Below the pieces are notes generated by a model that was not told the DNA's origin, made no database searches, and saw only the letters and a program-made list of their open reading frames with translations. Positions 19,018 to 27,548 of a DNA stretch of 64,000 nt are shown here, in pieces. Where the stretch lies: positions 1,077,001-1,141,000 of the forward strand of contig JACKPC010000002.1 in the NCBI GenBank assembly GCA_024233835.1. The letters are read 5' to 3'. The DNA comes from Leptospiraceae bacterium (GTDB taxonomy: Bacteria > Spirochaetota > Leptospiria > Leptospirales > Leptospiraceae). Position 1 is the stretch's first letter, and every line of letters begins with the position of its first letter. The position numbers and the translations under genes were made by a program.

Positions 19018-20643
19018 TTAATCCAGTCCCAGTGTTCCCCCGGGATTCATAATTCCATCCGGGTCAAAACAAGCTTTCAAAGCACGCAAAGAGTTCAAGC
19101 CCAGTATTCCTATTTCCTTTTCTAATAAATGAGTGGATAATCTCCCGATGCCATGGTGATGTGAAAGAGAACCATTATTCGCATGTATTGTTTCGAGTAT
19201 TCCCAGATGAAACTCTCGAAATAAATCTGCTTCGTTCTTTTCATCCATAGGGCTCATAAAAATAAAATACAAATTTGCTCCGTTTTCATAACAATGAGAA
19301 ATATGAACTAAACAAAATGTATTTGGTTTCTTTTTTATATAATTTCTTACTGAAGACCAGAGTTCCAAAAGGCTATCCCAGCTTACTGCTGTTTCAAGGG
19401 TATCAATCATAAGTCCCCTATCCATCAAAGCATCCCTTAAATATGCGCTGGAATATCTTTGCTTGAGCCATTTTTTAACAGGTCCTTCACCGGTTTCAAA
19501 AGCCATATTCTTTGTAGCTATACGCCGAATTTTTCTAATGACCAGACTTGCATATTCCGGATCACCATCTACAATTACATGCATTAAACACCTTTTCATA
19601 GGTTCATAGCCCAGAAGTCTGAGAAAATAATCTTCAATACTATTATCCAGACCGGCCATTTTAAAAGAAATATCCGTCTCTTCCGGATCCTGCAACCTAA
19701 AAAAATGTGGATGTCCAAATCCTCCCTGCATCACTTCCCTCATTACTTTCACAGCGGAAGGAAAATCTTTAAAAACAAAAGATGTTTTTTTAGAATTCTC
19801 AGGATTATATTTTCGAACTTTCATTGTAATCCTACTGATAACACCATAAACACCCTCTGAGCCTATAAAAAAACGAAAAATATCAGGCCCTATAGAAGCC
19901 GCCGGATAATCCCTGGTTTGAAAAATTCCTTCCGGACTTAGCACACGCAAAGAGAGAACCATATTTTCAATCTTACCATATCCCGTAGAAGCCTGCCCCG
20001 CTCCTTTCGCAGCAACCCAACCTCCAACCGTAGAAAATTCAAATGACTGAGGAAAATGTCCGCAGGTATAACCCTTATCATTCAAAAACTCTTCAAGGAC
20101 AGGGCCGTATACACCCGCTTCAACCGTAACCGTACTATTTTCTTCATTTAAGTTGATTATCTTATTTAAATATTTTAAATTGAGAGAGATTCCACCCTTA
20201 GGAGCCTGTAGTGCTTTTGTAACAGAAGAACCGGCTGCATAAGGTACAATAGCGATTTTTTCTTTTTTACACAGTTCTAGTATTTTAATAATTTCTTTTT
20301 CTGTTGTCGGATATACAACGGCATCCACCACATTATCTATAAGACCCTGCCTTGCTTCGAGTATTTCAAGATAGAATTTACCACGAGAATTTTTAGCCCT
20401 CTCAATATCACTCTCATCAAAATGATTATCTCCTACAATTTCTTTCAGTGCCTGAATCGTAGCCTCTGTCAAACGACTTTTTTGACTTAAATGAACCTTA
20501 TCCGAACCCGGCAAGTAAACCTCACCCTCGTTGACTTTCTTACCGAACTGCTTATCTAAAAAGTGGATGGCATGTGGTTCCAGCGCTTCTTCATGAGTCG
20601 GATCTCCCCATTTGCAAACGTATTTATATGTATCTCTTGGCAT
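19018..20643 (-). CDS. FAD-binding oxidase of the alkyl-DHAP synthase type
   Basis: Protein of 541 residues from the ATG at 20643, which has GAGG 8 bases upstream; a GTG at 20652 is in frame but would overlap that site. The FAD_binding_4 domain (about 120-290) contains VPYAAGSSVTKAL and HFPQSFEFSTVGGWVAAKG. The C-terminal catalytic domain ends with SHHHGIGRL and FDPDGIMNPG, the histidine-rich signature of alkyldihydroxyacetonephosphate synthase. That enzyme exchanges the acyl group of acyl-DHAP for a fatty alcohol in ether-lipid synthesis. Other FAD-linked oxidases such as D-lactate dehydrogenase share the fold, so the substrate is not certain. It is first gene of the operon with tetR and glpD. 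Confidence 0.8.
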   Translation of the reverse strand: MPRDTYKYVCKWGDPTHEEALEPHAIHFLDKQFGKKVNEGEVYLPGSDKVHLSQKSRLTEATIQALKEIVGDNHFDESDIERAKNSRGKFYLEILEARQGLIDNVVDAVVYPTTEKEIIKILELCKKEKIAIVPYAAGSSVTKALQAPKGGISLNLKYLNKIINLNEENSTVTVEAGVYGPVLEEFLNDKGYTCGHFPQSFEFSTVGGWVAAKGAGQASTGYGKIENMVLSLRVLSPEGIFQTRDYPAASIGPDIFRFFIGSEGVYGVISRITMKVRKYNPENSKKTSFVFKDFPSAVKVMREVMQGGFGHPHFFRLQDPEETDISFKMAGLDNSIEDYFLRLLGYEPMKRCLMHVIVDGDPEYASLVIRKIRRIATKNMAFETGEGPVKKWLKQRYSSAYLRDALMDRGLMIDTLETAVSWDSLLELWSSVRNYIKKKPNTFCLVHISHCYENGANLYFIFMSPMDEKNEADLFREFHLGILETIHANNGSLSHHHGIGRLSTHLLEKEIGILGLNSLRALKACFDPDGIMNPGGTLGLD

Positions 20644-20661
20644 GTTCAGCACCTCATAAAT

Positions 20662-20696
20662 TGAATATAATTCATATTATGAACGATTGTCATAAT
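20662..20696. promoter_or_regulatory. Palindrome cluster, candidate TetR operator
   Basis: Three overlapping inverted repeats lie just upstream of the FAD oxidase gene: TGAAT-ATA-ATTCA (20662-20674), TTCATA-T-TATGAA (20671-20683) and ATTATGA-7 nt-TCATAAT (20676-20696). Short, near-symmetrical sites in front of an operon that encodes its own TetR regulator are the usual arrangement for autoregulation. The site lies between divergent transcripts and might also affect the kinase gene at 20779. Binding is inferred. Confidence 0.45.
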
Positions 20697-20778
20697 TTTT
20701 CAAGCATTTTTTCTTTTAAAATCTAATAAAAAATTGATTTTTTTTAAAGTTCAGAGAAACTAAAGAAGGAGTTAGTAT

Positions 20779-23124
20779 ATGTCAGAAATCGAGTCCCTTA
20801 AAACCGAAATAGAAAACCTTAAAAGATATATCAAGAAGCAAGAAGAGATTATCAACCAACAAAAAATTAATTGCGAGGAAAGTAATTATCGTTTTCATAA
20901 CATTTTAGAATCTACGATTACAGGACTTATCGAAGTCAATACAGAAGGTAAAATAATCTTTGCTAATACTTCCGCAGAAAATATCCTTCGATTAAAAAAA
21001 GACACCATTACAAAATACTACTTCTCTGATATAACATGGAAGCAAGTTGATTCAGAAGGAGAACCCTACCCTATAGAGAAACTACCTTTAAGCCTTGCCT
21101 TATTCGAAAAAAAATCCGTAGAAAATATAGAGCACGGCATAATCGACAACGAAGGTCATGTTATCTGGCTATCAGTAAATGCTTCTCCCTTATTCAATCT
21201 TGCTGGAGAACTCTATGGGGCCGTCGCCAATTTTATTGATATTAGCGAACAAAAAGAAACCCAGGACAACCTGAGAGAAAGTGAAAAAAAACTCCGACAA
21301 AACGAAGAATATTATCGAAATATATTCAGTTACTCAGGCACCGGGATGGCTTTAATTAATTCTGCCGGAATCGTAAAAGATGTAAACATAGCTTTTACCG
21401 AAATATCTGGCTATTCCAGGGAAGAACTGATAGGATCTTTTTTTCCGAAGTATATACTGAGTGATACCGAAATTTTCATTTCTCCTTATAAAAAAGTTCG
21501 AAATTCCGATCTTATAGAAATAAAGCTTAAGCACAAGTGGGGAGAATATATATGGATATTATTGGGGACTACATATATTACAGATAACATATATTCTGAT
21601 TATTTAATTCTTGCTCAAATACAGGATATTACAGCAATCAAATTCGCAGAAATTTCTTTAAAGAAAAATGAAAAACTTCTAAGTCATAGCCAGGAAATGG
21701 CAAATGTTGGAAGCTGGGAACTAAACCTCGACACGAAAGAATTTTTCCTTTCCCGTGAAGCCTCCCTCCTCCTCGAAAAAACCCCGGAAACAAAAGTAGA
21801 TCTAAATACGTTTTTAAACTTACTCAGTCATGAATCAAAAGAAAAATTAAAGAAACTGATTCAGGACATGGAAAAAAGTTCAAATTCATTCGAAATAAAT
21901 TTGGAACTACGGACATTCAATCATAATAATAAACACATTAAAGCACGAGGTGAATTGGTAACGGATGAATATGGAGTAAAAAGTATTATCAGCTCAATTT
22001 TAGATATTACCGAGTTTACTTCAATTCAAGAAGAATTATTATATGCCAAACAAAAAGCAGAAGATGCCTACAGGGCCAAAAGTCTTTTCCTTGCCAATAT
22101 CAGCCATGAAATCCGCACTCCCCTAAATTCTATTCTGGGCTTTTCCAGCATATTAATAAATCGAATTAACACAATACAAAATACAGAGAGAAAACAGTAT
22201 CTTAACAATATTCATACCAGCGGAAGAGTTTTGATGGAACTCTTAGAAGATATATTAGACATATCTAAGATAGAAGCCGGAAAATTAGTCCTTAAAAAAG
22301 GGGACTTGGATATTGAAGACTTAATCAGGGTAAGCAAAAATTTATTTGAAGATAAATGTAAAGAAAAGCAAATTAAGTTTTACATACTGGTGCAAGATAA
22401 TATACCCAAAACTCTTGAGACAGATCCCACTCGTATCAGACAAATTCTCTTTAACCTTATCAGTAATTCTGTAAAATTCACCGAGAAAGGCTATGTGAAA
22501 CTCCATATTAACATTCAGGAAGAAGAAAAGCAATATTATCTAATTATTGCTGTTGAAGATACCGGTCCCGGAATTCCTTCAGAAGAAAAAGAAAGTATTT
22601 TTGAAAGCTTCACACAGAAGCAAAACCAGGATCCGAAGTTCGGAGGAACCGGGCTTGGTTTGACTATTGTAAAACATCTGGTTGAATTACTAAAAGGTAA
22701 TTTGAGTTTACATTCTGAATTAGGCCAGGGTAGTGTTTTTACAGTAAAAATCCCGGTAGCACTTAAAAGTAATGAAACATTTCAAAAAATATATAAATCC
22801 ACAGAGCTCCTCTTCGAAAAAAATGAATCCACATTGGAAACCTATTCGGAAGTAATAAGGGAGGAAATGCAACAGGTAAGTTATTCTCTCGAGAATCTTT
22901 TTTTAGCTGAATGGAAAGAAATTTTTGAAACTATGGTGATTAATGATATTATCATTTTTCTTGAAAAAGTTGAAAAAGAAATTGAAAATAAAGAATCCTG
23001 TAAAATAATAAAACAGTGGCTGGAAAGAGTAAATACGCATACTAGAACTTTCGATCTAGATCGATTATCTCAGGATTTTTCAAAATTTCCGGAAATCCTC
23101 AAGTCTTTACGAAAGGAATCCTGA
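20779..23124 (+). CDS. PAS-domain sensor histidine kinase, soluble
   Basis: Protein of 781 residues with no membrane helices. A short coiled coil is followed by three PAS domains (about 35-160, 175-290, 300-415). Next come a HisKA dimerisation domain with ANISHEIRTPLN (phospho-acceptor His near 445) and an HATPase domain with NLISNSVKF, EDTGPGIP and GGTGLGL. About 110 C-terminal residues are helical and resemble the tail found after hybrid kinases. AAGGAG precedes the ATG. The response-regulator gene begins 1 base after the stop, so the two probably form one signalling unit. The signal is unknown; PAS domains often bind small ligands or cofactors. Confidence 0.92.
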   Translation: MSEIESLKTEIENLKRYIKKQEEIINQQKINCEESNYRFHNILESTITGLIEVNTEGKIIFANTSAENILRLKKDTITKYYFSDITWKQVDSEGEPYPIEKLPLSLALFEKKSVENIEHGIIDNEGHVIWLSVNASPLFNLAGELYGAVANFIDISEQKETQDNLRESEKKLRQNEEYYRNIFSYSGTGMALINSAGIVKDVNIAFTEISGYSREELIGSFFPKYILSDTEIFISPYKKVRNSDLIEIKLKHKWGEYIWILLGTTYITDNIYSDYLILAQIQDITAIKFAEISLKKNEKLLSHSQEMANVGSWELNLDTKEFFLSREASLLLEKTPETKVDLNTFLNLLSHESKEKLKKLIQDMEKSSNSFEINLELRTFNHNNKHIKARGELVTDEYGVKSIISSILDITEFTSIQEELLYAKQKAEDAYRAKSLFLANISHEIRTPLNSILGFSSILINRINTIQNTERKQYLNNIHTSGRVLMELLEDILDISKIEAGKLVLKKGDLDIEDLIRVSKNLFEDKCKEKQIKFYILVQDNIPKTLETDPTRIRQILFNLISNSVKFTEKGYVKLHINIQEEEKQYYLIIAVEDTGPGIPSEEKESIFESFTQKQNQDPKFGGTGLGLTIVKHLVELLKGNLSLHSELGQGSVFTVKIPVALKSNETFQKIYKSTELLFEKNESTLETYSEVIREEMQQVSYSLENLFLAEWKEIFETMVINDIIIFLEKVEKEIENKESCKIIKQWLERVNTHTRTFDLDRLSQDFSKFPEILKSLRKES

Positions 23125-23125
23125 C

Positions 23126-24202
23126 ATGTTAAATAAAAAAGAAAAAATTCTTATAGTTGATGATAACACCCAAAATCTTCAATATTTAGGAAGTATTCTT
23201 TTAGAAGAAAGATATCAAATTATTGCTGCAAATAACGGAAAGAAAGCACTTGAACTGGCAGAACAGCAGGTACCCGATTTAATTCTTTTGGATATCATGA
23301 TGCCGGAGATGGATGGATTTGAAACCTCTCAGAAACTAAAAGAAAATCATAAAACAAATCAAATACCCATTATTTTCTTAACAGCTAAAACCGAGTTAGA
23401 AGACTTACAAAAAGGTTTTAACCTCGGTGCCGTAGATTATATTACAAAACCCTTTCATCCGGTAGAGCTATTACTACGTTTAAATACCCATCTTTCCCTG
23501 AGTAAGTCTCAACGAGAATACAAAGAACTTCTTCACATTTTATCTCATGACCTCGACAATTATTTTGGCATTATCCAGGGTTCTATACAGGCTATAGAAT
23601 CCGATTATTCCGATCTGCCCTTTTATCTACCTATGCTAAAAGAATCAACACACCTCGGCATAGAACTTGTAAAATTGGTCAGAGATATGCGACACATAGA
23701 AGAAAAACCTCTAAAATTAGAAGCGGTACACCTCCTTACAGCATTCGAATATTCTAAAGATATATTACAACCAAGCTATTTCAAAAAAAACTTAAGTCTC
23801 GAATTAGAGATTCCGGATACCATTTATATACTCTCTGAAAGAGTTTCCTTTATTAGCTCGGTAGCCAATAATATATTAAGCAATGCTGCCAAATTTTCAT
23901 TTAATGGCTCTACAGTATATGTTCAAGCCAGAACAGAAGCATCACAGGTTATTGTAAGTATAAAAGATACAGGCATCGGAATTCCCAAAGATATTTTAGA
24001 TGGGATTTATGATATAAGAAAAAGCACAAGCAGAAAAGGAACGAATAATGAAAGAGGCACAGGCTTCGGAATTCCTCTTGTTCAGAAGTTTGTAAGTTAC
24101 TATGGTGGAAGTCTCGAAATTAAATCAAAAGTTTCCGAAACAGACAAAACAGAGCATGGAACGGAAGTTATTCTAAAACTTCCACTGGCCAAATTTCAAT
24201 AG
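23126..24202 (+). CDS. Response regulator fused to a histidine-kinase-like module
   Basis: Protein of 358 residues. A receiver domain (1-125) has the acidic pair VDD (11-13), phospho-acceptor Asp56 in LLDIMMPEMDG and the switch lysine in DYITKPF. A second module follows with a histidine in ILSHDLDN near 140 and an HATPase domain (NNILSNAAKFS, DTGIGIP, RGTGFGIPL). There is no DNA-binding output domain, so output is likely by further phosphotransfer. It is cotranscribed with the PAS kinase (1-base gap) and may receive its phosphate. The gene ends 14 bases from the convergent lipase-like gene. Confidence 0.92.
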   Translation: MLNKKEKILIVDDNTQNLQYLGSILLEERYQIIAANNGKKALELAEQQVPDLILLDIMMPEMDGFETSQKLKENHKTNQIPIIFLTAKTELEDLQKGFNLGAVDYITKPFHPVELLLRLNTHLSLSKSQREYKELLHILSHDLDNYFGIIQGSIQAIESDYSDLPFYLPMLKESTHLGIELVKLVRDMRHIEEKPLKLEAVHLLTAFEYSKDILQPSYFKKNLSLELEIPDTIYILSERVSFISSVANNILSNAAKFSFNGSTVYVQARTEASQVIVSIKDTGIGIPKDILDGIYDIRKSTSRKGTNNERGTGFGIPLVQKFVSYYGGSLEIKSKVSETDKTEHGTEVILKLPLAKFQ

Positions 24203-24216
24203 AGTCCTTCCCTAAT

Positions 24217-25692
24217 TTATATTCCGCTTATCTTTAAAGAAAAGTTTCCTTCAAAACCATCCTCTCGAATCGGAAGGAAAAAGCAATCTTCGATTTCAGT
24301 GCTCTTTTTACAGACAATTCCGGAATCGGCAAAATATCCCCTGGGAAAGAACTTCACCTGCATTTCAGGTAAGGAAATCTGGATATAATACTGTTTATGC
24401 AAAATTACTTCATCCGAAAAACCCTGACCGAAAACATCTCTTTCCGTAATATGAAAAGTTAAGCGAAATACGATTTCTTCCTTATCAGATCGAATTTTTT
24501 TAGAGTCAAAAAAACCGGCATAGACCAAATTTCCATCTCCAAAGTCTTTACCTTCCAAATTAACCCTGGATAGATGTTCGTCAAGGAAAGGTCCATAACA
24601 ATTCTCAGCTTCCTTACTCTGATGAAATAATTCAAAATCAACCCCTCTCGGTTTTACGTTCAAGCCAAAAAAATACTCACTCTGACCGAAGAAATCGGAA
24701 CTTTTCTTAATCATCCCTCCGAGATACTTGATACTAATGCGATAATTTCCAAAGAAAAAACGACTGACGATTTCATACATTTCCCGCGAACGAACCAGGG
24801 AATCTTTATCACCGTATGTCTGGTGAATGTAGGTGACACAGGATTCCGGAATACAAGCATTTTTTAATTTACCGGGAACCTCTGCCCAGAATCCATTCAC
24901 TTTTCTTAAATAGTAATGAGTCCCTACCACACAAAGAGTCCTAGGCTTTAATTCTTCCGGATAATTTTTATAGCTTAAAAGTTCCGTTTCTACATCCTGA
25001 ACTTCAGGTTTAAACTTCTCCAAATCTTCCACCAGGGATAAAAAGATTAGTTCTTCAGGAAAAAAAATTCCTTTATGAGGAGTTCCTACTGTAGCAACTT
25101 TATTAATTAGCTTATTCTTTTTTTGAGGGTGTAACTTTTTTTGTATCAGGGAACGAACTACAAAGCCCCCTTCAGAATGGGCAAGAAGATTTACCGCCGG
25201 AGCATTTGTTACATTCAAAATAATTTCAATAAAACGATAGAGTTCATCGGCATAGAAAAATAAATTCTTATGCTGGTAGTTATAATAACGAAATACCCAG
25301 AAAGACCGGTATAATATTTCCGGATCCCGGGTATACTTTTTAAAACTTAAGAAATTGGCTAATTCTTCCGGTTGTAAGGCACTAAATCCTCTAAAAAAAT
25401 CGGGGTCTTCAATCCCTTCCAGACCTCCCCGGTATTGTTCCGCCATAAAACCCAGATCTTTCTCCTCAGGAAAAAAACCTACGACCCGGCTTGCATCGAG
25501 ATACTGCTCATCTTTTAGAAGCCTGAGAATTAAACCTTCGTATATATACGCTTCGCCTTTTTTATGAGGATATACGGTTCCGAGATTAAAACCCTGGTAA
25601 GCCAAATCTCTCCCTCCTTCCCGGTTAAGATCCGAAAATCCTCCAATGAGAATCAGGGGAAGTTTTTTATTGGAACCGTATATATCCTTCAT
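24217..25692 (-). CDS. Alpha/beta-hydrolase, lipase-like
   Basis: Protein of 491 residues. The N-terminal half is an alpha/beta-hydrolase core with LPLILIGGFSDL near the start and a nucleophile elbow LLAHSEGGFVV (Ser near 172). HQTYGDKDSLV may carry the acid residue. The C-terminal 180 residues are beta-rich and may be an accessory or lipid-binding domain. No signal peptide is evident. It begins 4 bases after the acyl-CoA dehydrogenase stop and is probably cotranscribed with it, which suggests a role in fatty-acid release. The substrate is unknown. It is not closely similar to the hydrolase at 15427 beyond the fold. Confidence 0.75.
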   Translation of the reverse strand: MKDIYGSNKKLPLILIGGFSDLNREGGRDLAYQGFNLGTVYPHKKGEAYIYEGLILRLLKDEQYLDASRVVGFFPEEKDLGFMAEQYRGGLEGIEDPDFFRGFSALQPEELANFLSFKKYTRDPEILYRSFWVFRYYNYQHKNLFFYADELYRFIEIILNVTNAPAVNLLAHSEGGFVVRSLIQKKLHPQKKNKLINKVATVGTPHKGIFFPEELIFLSLVEDLEKFKPEVQDVETELLSYKNYPEELKPRTLCVVGTHYYLRKVNGFWAEVPGKLKNACIPESCVTYIHQTYGDKDSLVRSREMYEIVSRFFFGNYRISIKYLGGMIKKSSDFFGQSEYFFGLNVKPRGVDFELFHQSKEAENCYGPFLDEHLSRVNLEGKDFGDGNLVYAGFFDSKKIRSDKEEIVFRLTFHITERDVFGQGFSDEVILHKQYYIQISLPEMQVKFFPRGYFADSGIVCKKSTEIEDCFFLPIREDGFEGNFSLKISGI

Positions 25693-25696
25693 ACTC

Positions 25697-27349
25697 TTAG
25701 CTTAATTTGTTATCTAAAAGCCCTTTTGCAATCACTCTAAGAGCCATTACTTCTTCCGCTCCTTCAAAAATGGAGAAAACCCTTGAGTCTACGTAATAGC
25801 GAGAAACTGCATATTCCTCAGCATATCCCATTCCTCCGTGGATCTGCATATTTTCACGGGTTACCCACTCAGCAATTTTAGATGCGTAGAATTTGACAAG
25901 TGTAGCTTCCATCTGGCCTTTTCCCTCATCCATCAATCTGGCCACATGATTAGTGAATTGGCGAGAAGCCTGGATAATCATGGCAGAACGAGCGATTTTC
26001 CACTTGGTCAGGTTATACTCATAAATAGGTTTCTGGAAAACCTGTCTTTCCTGTGCATAACGCAAACCCTGCTCAAAAGAAGCCTGCATAACCCCGTTTG
26101 CACGAGCTGCTGTCTGAATCCTTCCACCGGCAAAACCTGCCATTTGCATATAAAAGCCCTGACCGCGTCCCTTATCTCCACCCACAAGGTTTTCATCCGG
26201 AACAAAATAGTCTTCAAAAGCCACTTCGAAAGAGTGCATTCCGCGGTATCCGATAGTAGAGATAGCCGCACCTTCCATACGACCGCCTCCTTCCTGCTTG
26301 TGCTCAAAGCTGTGCCCTTTAAACTTGGGTTTCTCAGCCAGAAGGATAGACATTCCCTTATGCTTCAGGGAAGGATCAGATTCTGTACGACAGAGAACCA
26401 TCAGTACATCTGCATATCCGGCAAAAGTACACCAGGTTTTTACCCCGTTAATTTTCCAACCACCCTCACACTTGGTAGCCACCACGCTCATATTGGCAAC
26501 ATCGGAACCATAATTCGGCTCGGTAACCGCTACGCCGGCCATAATTTCACCGGTGGCGAGTTTATTCAGCCATTTTTCTTTTTGCTCGTCGGTTCCACCT
26601 TTTAAAAGGGCTTTGGAAAGAATTTCCGGGCGGGTGATTAAACTTCCGGCTGCTCCGAGACTTCCCCTCGAAAGCTCCTCAGTCACAACCAGCATACTGA
26701 TGTTATCATGTCCGTTATCGGGCTGGAAACCACCATAAGATTCCGGAATACTCAAACCAAATGTACCCATTTCAGCCAGTCCGTTAATGATTTCATCGGG
26801 AATAATATCGTCGTGACGGTGAATATGCTCTGCTTTCTCTTTTACTACACCTTCAGCAAACTTACGAAAGGTCTCACGAAAAGTTTCGTGTTCTTCAGAA
26901 AGGCCGTAAACTCCGGCATGACCTTTTTCTACAATAAGGTCTGCAATTTCACTATATTTGCTAATTTCAGTAGCGTTCTGGATAAACTCATCCATTTCAT
27001 CGGAAAAAAGAGCCTCTCTAACCCTGGCCGAAGTAAGGCCGAATTCTTTCGGTTTAGAGCTTAATTCAGAACGAATATGCGCTACAGTTTCACCGGCAAA
27101 AGCGATAGCCATTTTCTTCTCGAGTTCGCTCGTTCCGAGGGAATCATTCCAGGCATAATTTACAAAGCTCTCAGCAACCTGCTGCTCGGCAGTCAACCAG
27201 GCTAACTGGTAGCACACATACTGATTTGTGTCCATTTTTGGAACCGATACTTTGCCATTTTCAGAAAATTTCTGGGCAAGAGCACCTGTTACTTCGTCTA
27301 CTAGCTTAGCAGAAGCCTGTAATGCCTTATCCGCTGCTGTTCTATCCAT
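25697..27349 (-). CDS. Acyl-CoA dehydrogenase
   Basis: Protein of 550 residues, longer than the usual 380-400 because of about 140 extra N-terminal residues. It catalyses FAD-dependent alpha,beta-dehydrogenation of an acyl-CoA in beta-oxidation. Visible family motifs are GSLGAAGSL, AVTEPNYGSDVAN, INGVKTWCTFAG, the arginine-rich GRIQTAARANGVMQ, QIHGGMGYAEEYAVSRYYVD and FEGAEEVMALR near the C-terminus, where the catalytic glutamate is expected. GAGAGGA precedes the ATG. The gene appears richer in G/C than its neighbours, as often seen for highly expressed enzymes. A hydrolase gene follows at once. Confidence 0.93.
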   Translation of the reverse strand: MDRTAADKALQASAKLVDEVTGALAQKFSENGKVSVPKMDTNQYVCYQLAWLTAEQQVAESFVNYAWNDSLGTSELEKKMAIAFAGETVAHIRSELSSKPKEFGLTSARVREALFSDEMDEFIQNATEISKYSEIADLIVEKGHAGVYGLSEEHETFRETFRKFAEGVVKEKAEHIHRHDDIIPDEIINGLAEMGTFGLSIPESYGGFQPDNGHDNISMLVVTEELSRGSLGAAGSLITRPEILSKALLKGGTDEQKEKWLNKLATGEIMAGVAVTEPNYGSDVANMSVVATKCEGGWKINGVKTWCTFAGYADVLMVLCRTESDPSLKHKGMSILLAEKPKFKGHSFEHKQEGGGRMEGAAISTIGYRGMHSFEVAFEDYFVPDENLVGGDKGRGQGFYMQMAGFAGGRIQTAARANGVMQASFEQGLRYAQERQVFQKPIYEYNLTKWKIARSAMIIQASRQFTNHVARLMDEGKGQMEATLVKFYASKIAEWVTRENMQIHGGMGYAEEYAVSRYYVDSRVFSIFEGAEEVMALRVIAKGLLDNKLS

Positions 27350-27548
27350 TTACTAGTCCTCTCATATCAATATACAGATACTAAAATCCCGCCCTTGTCC
27401 TATCTGTCATGTATTTTATCTTTCCGGAGACTGATTTAAAACAGGTAGTTTTTTTGATCACAAGCCGGGAATTGGTCGGGATAGGTAAGTGGAAAAAGTA
27501 TGGATTGAAAGTAATTGTAGTTGATTTATTTTAAATAAGTTAAGGTTA

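Noticed and set aside
25838..26605. Long open frame opposite the acyl-CoA dehydrogenase
   Set aside because: The sense strand encodes a clear enzyme; the opposite frame has no recognisable motif and is a by-product of codon bias.
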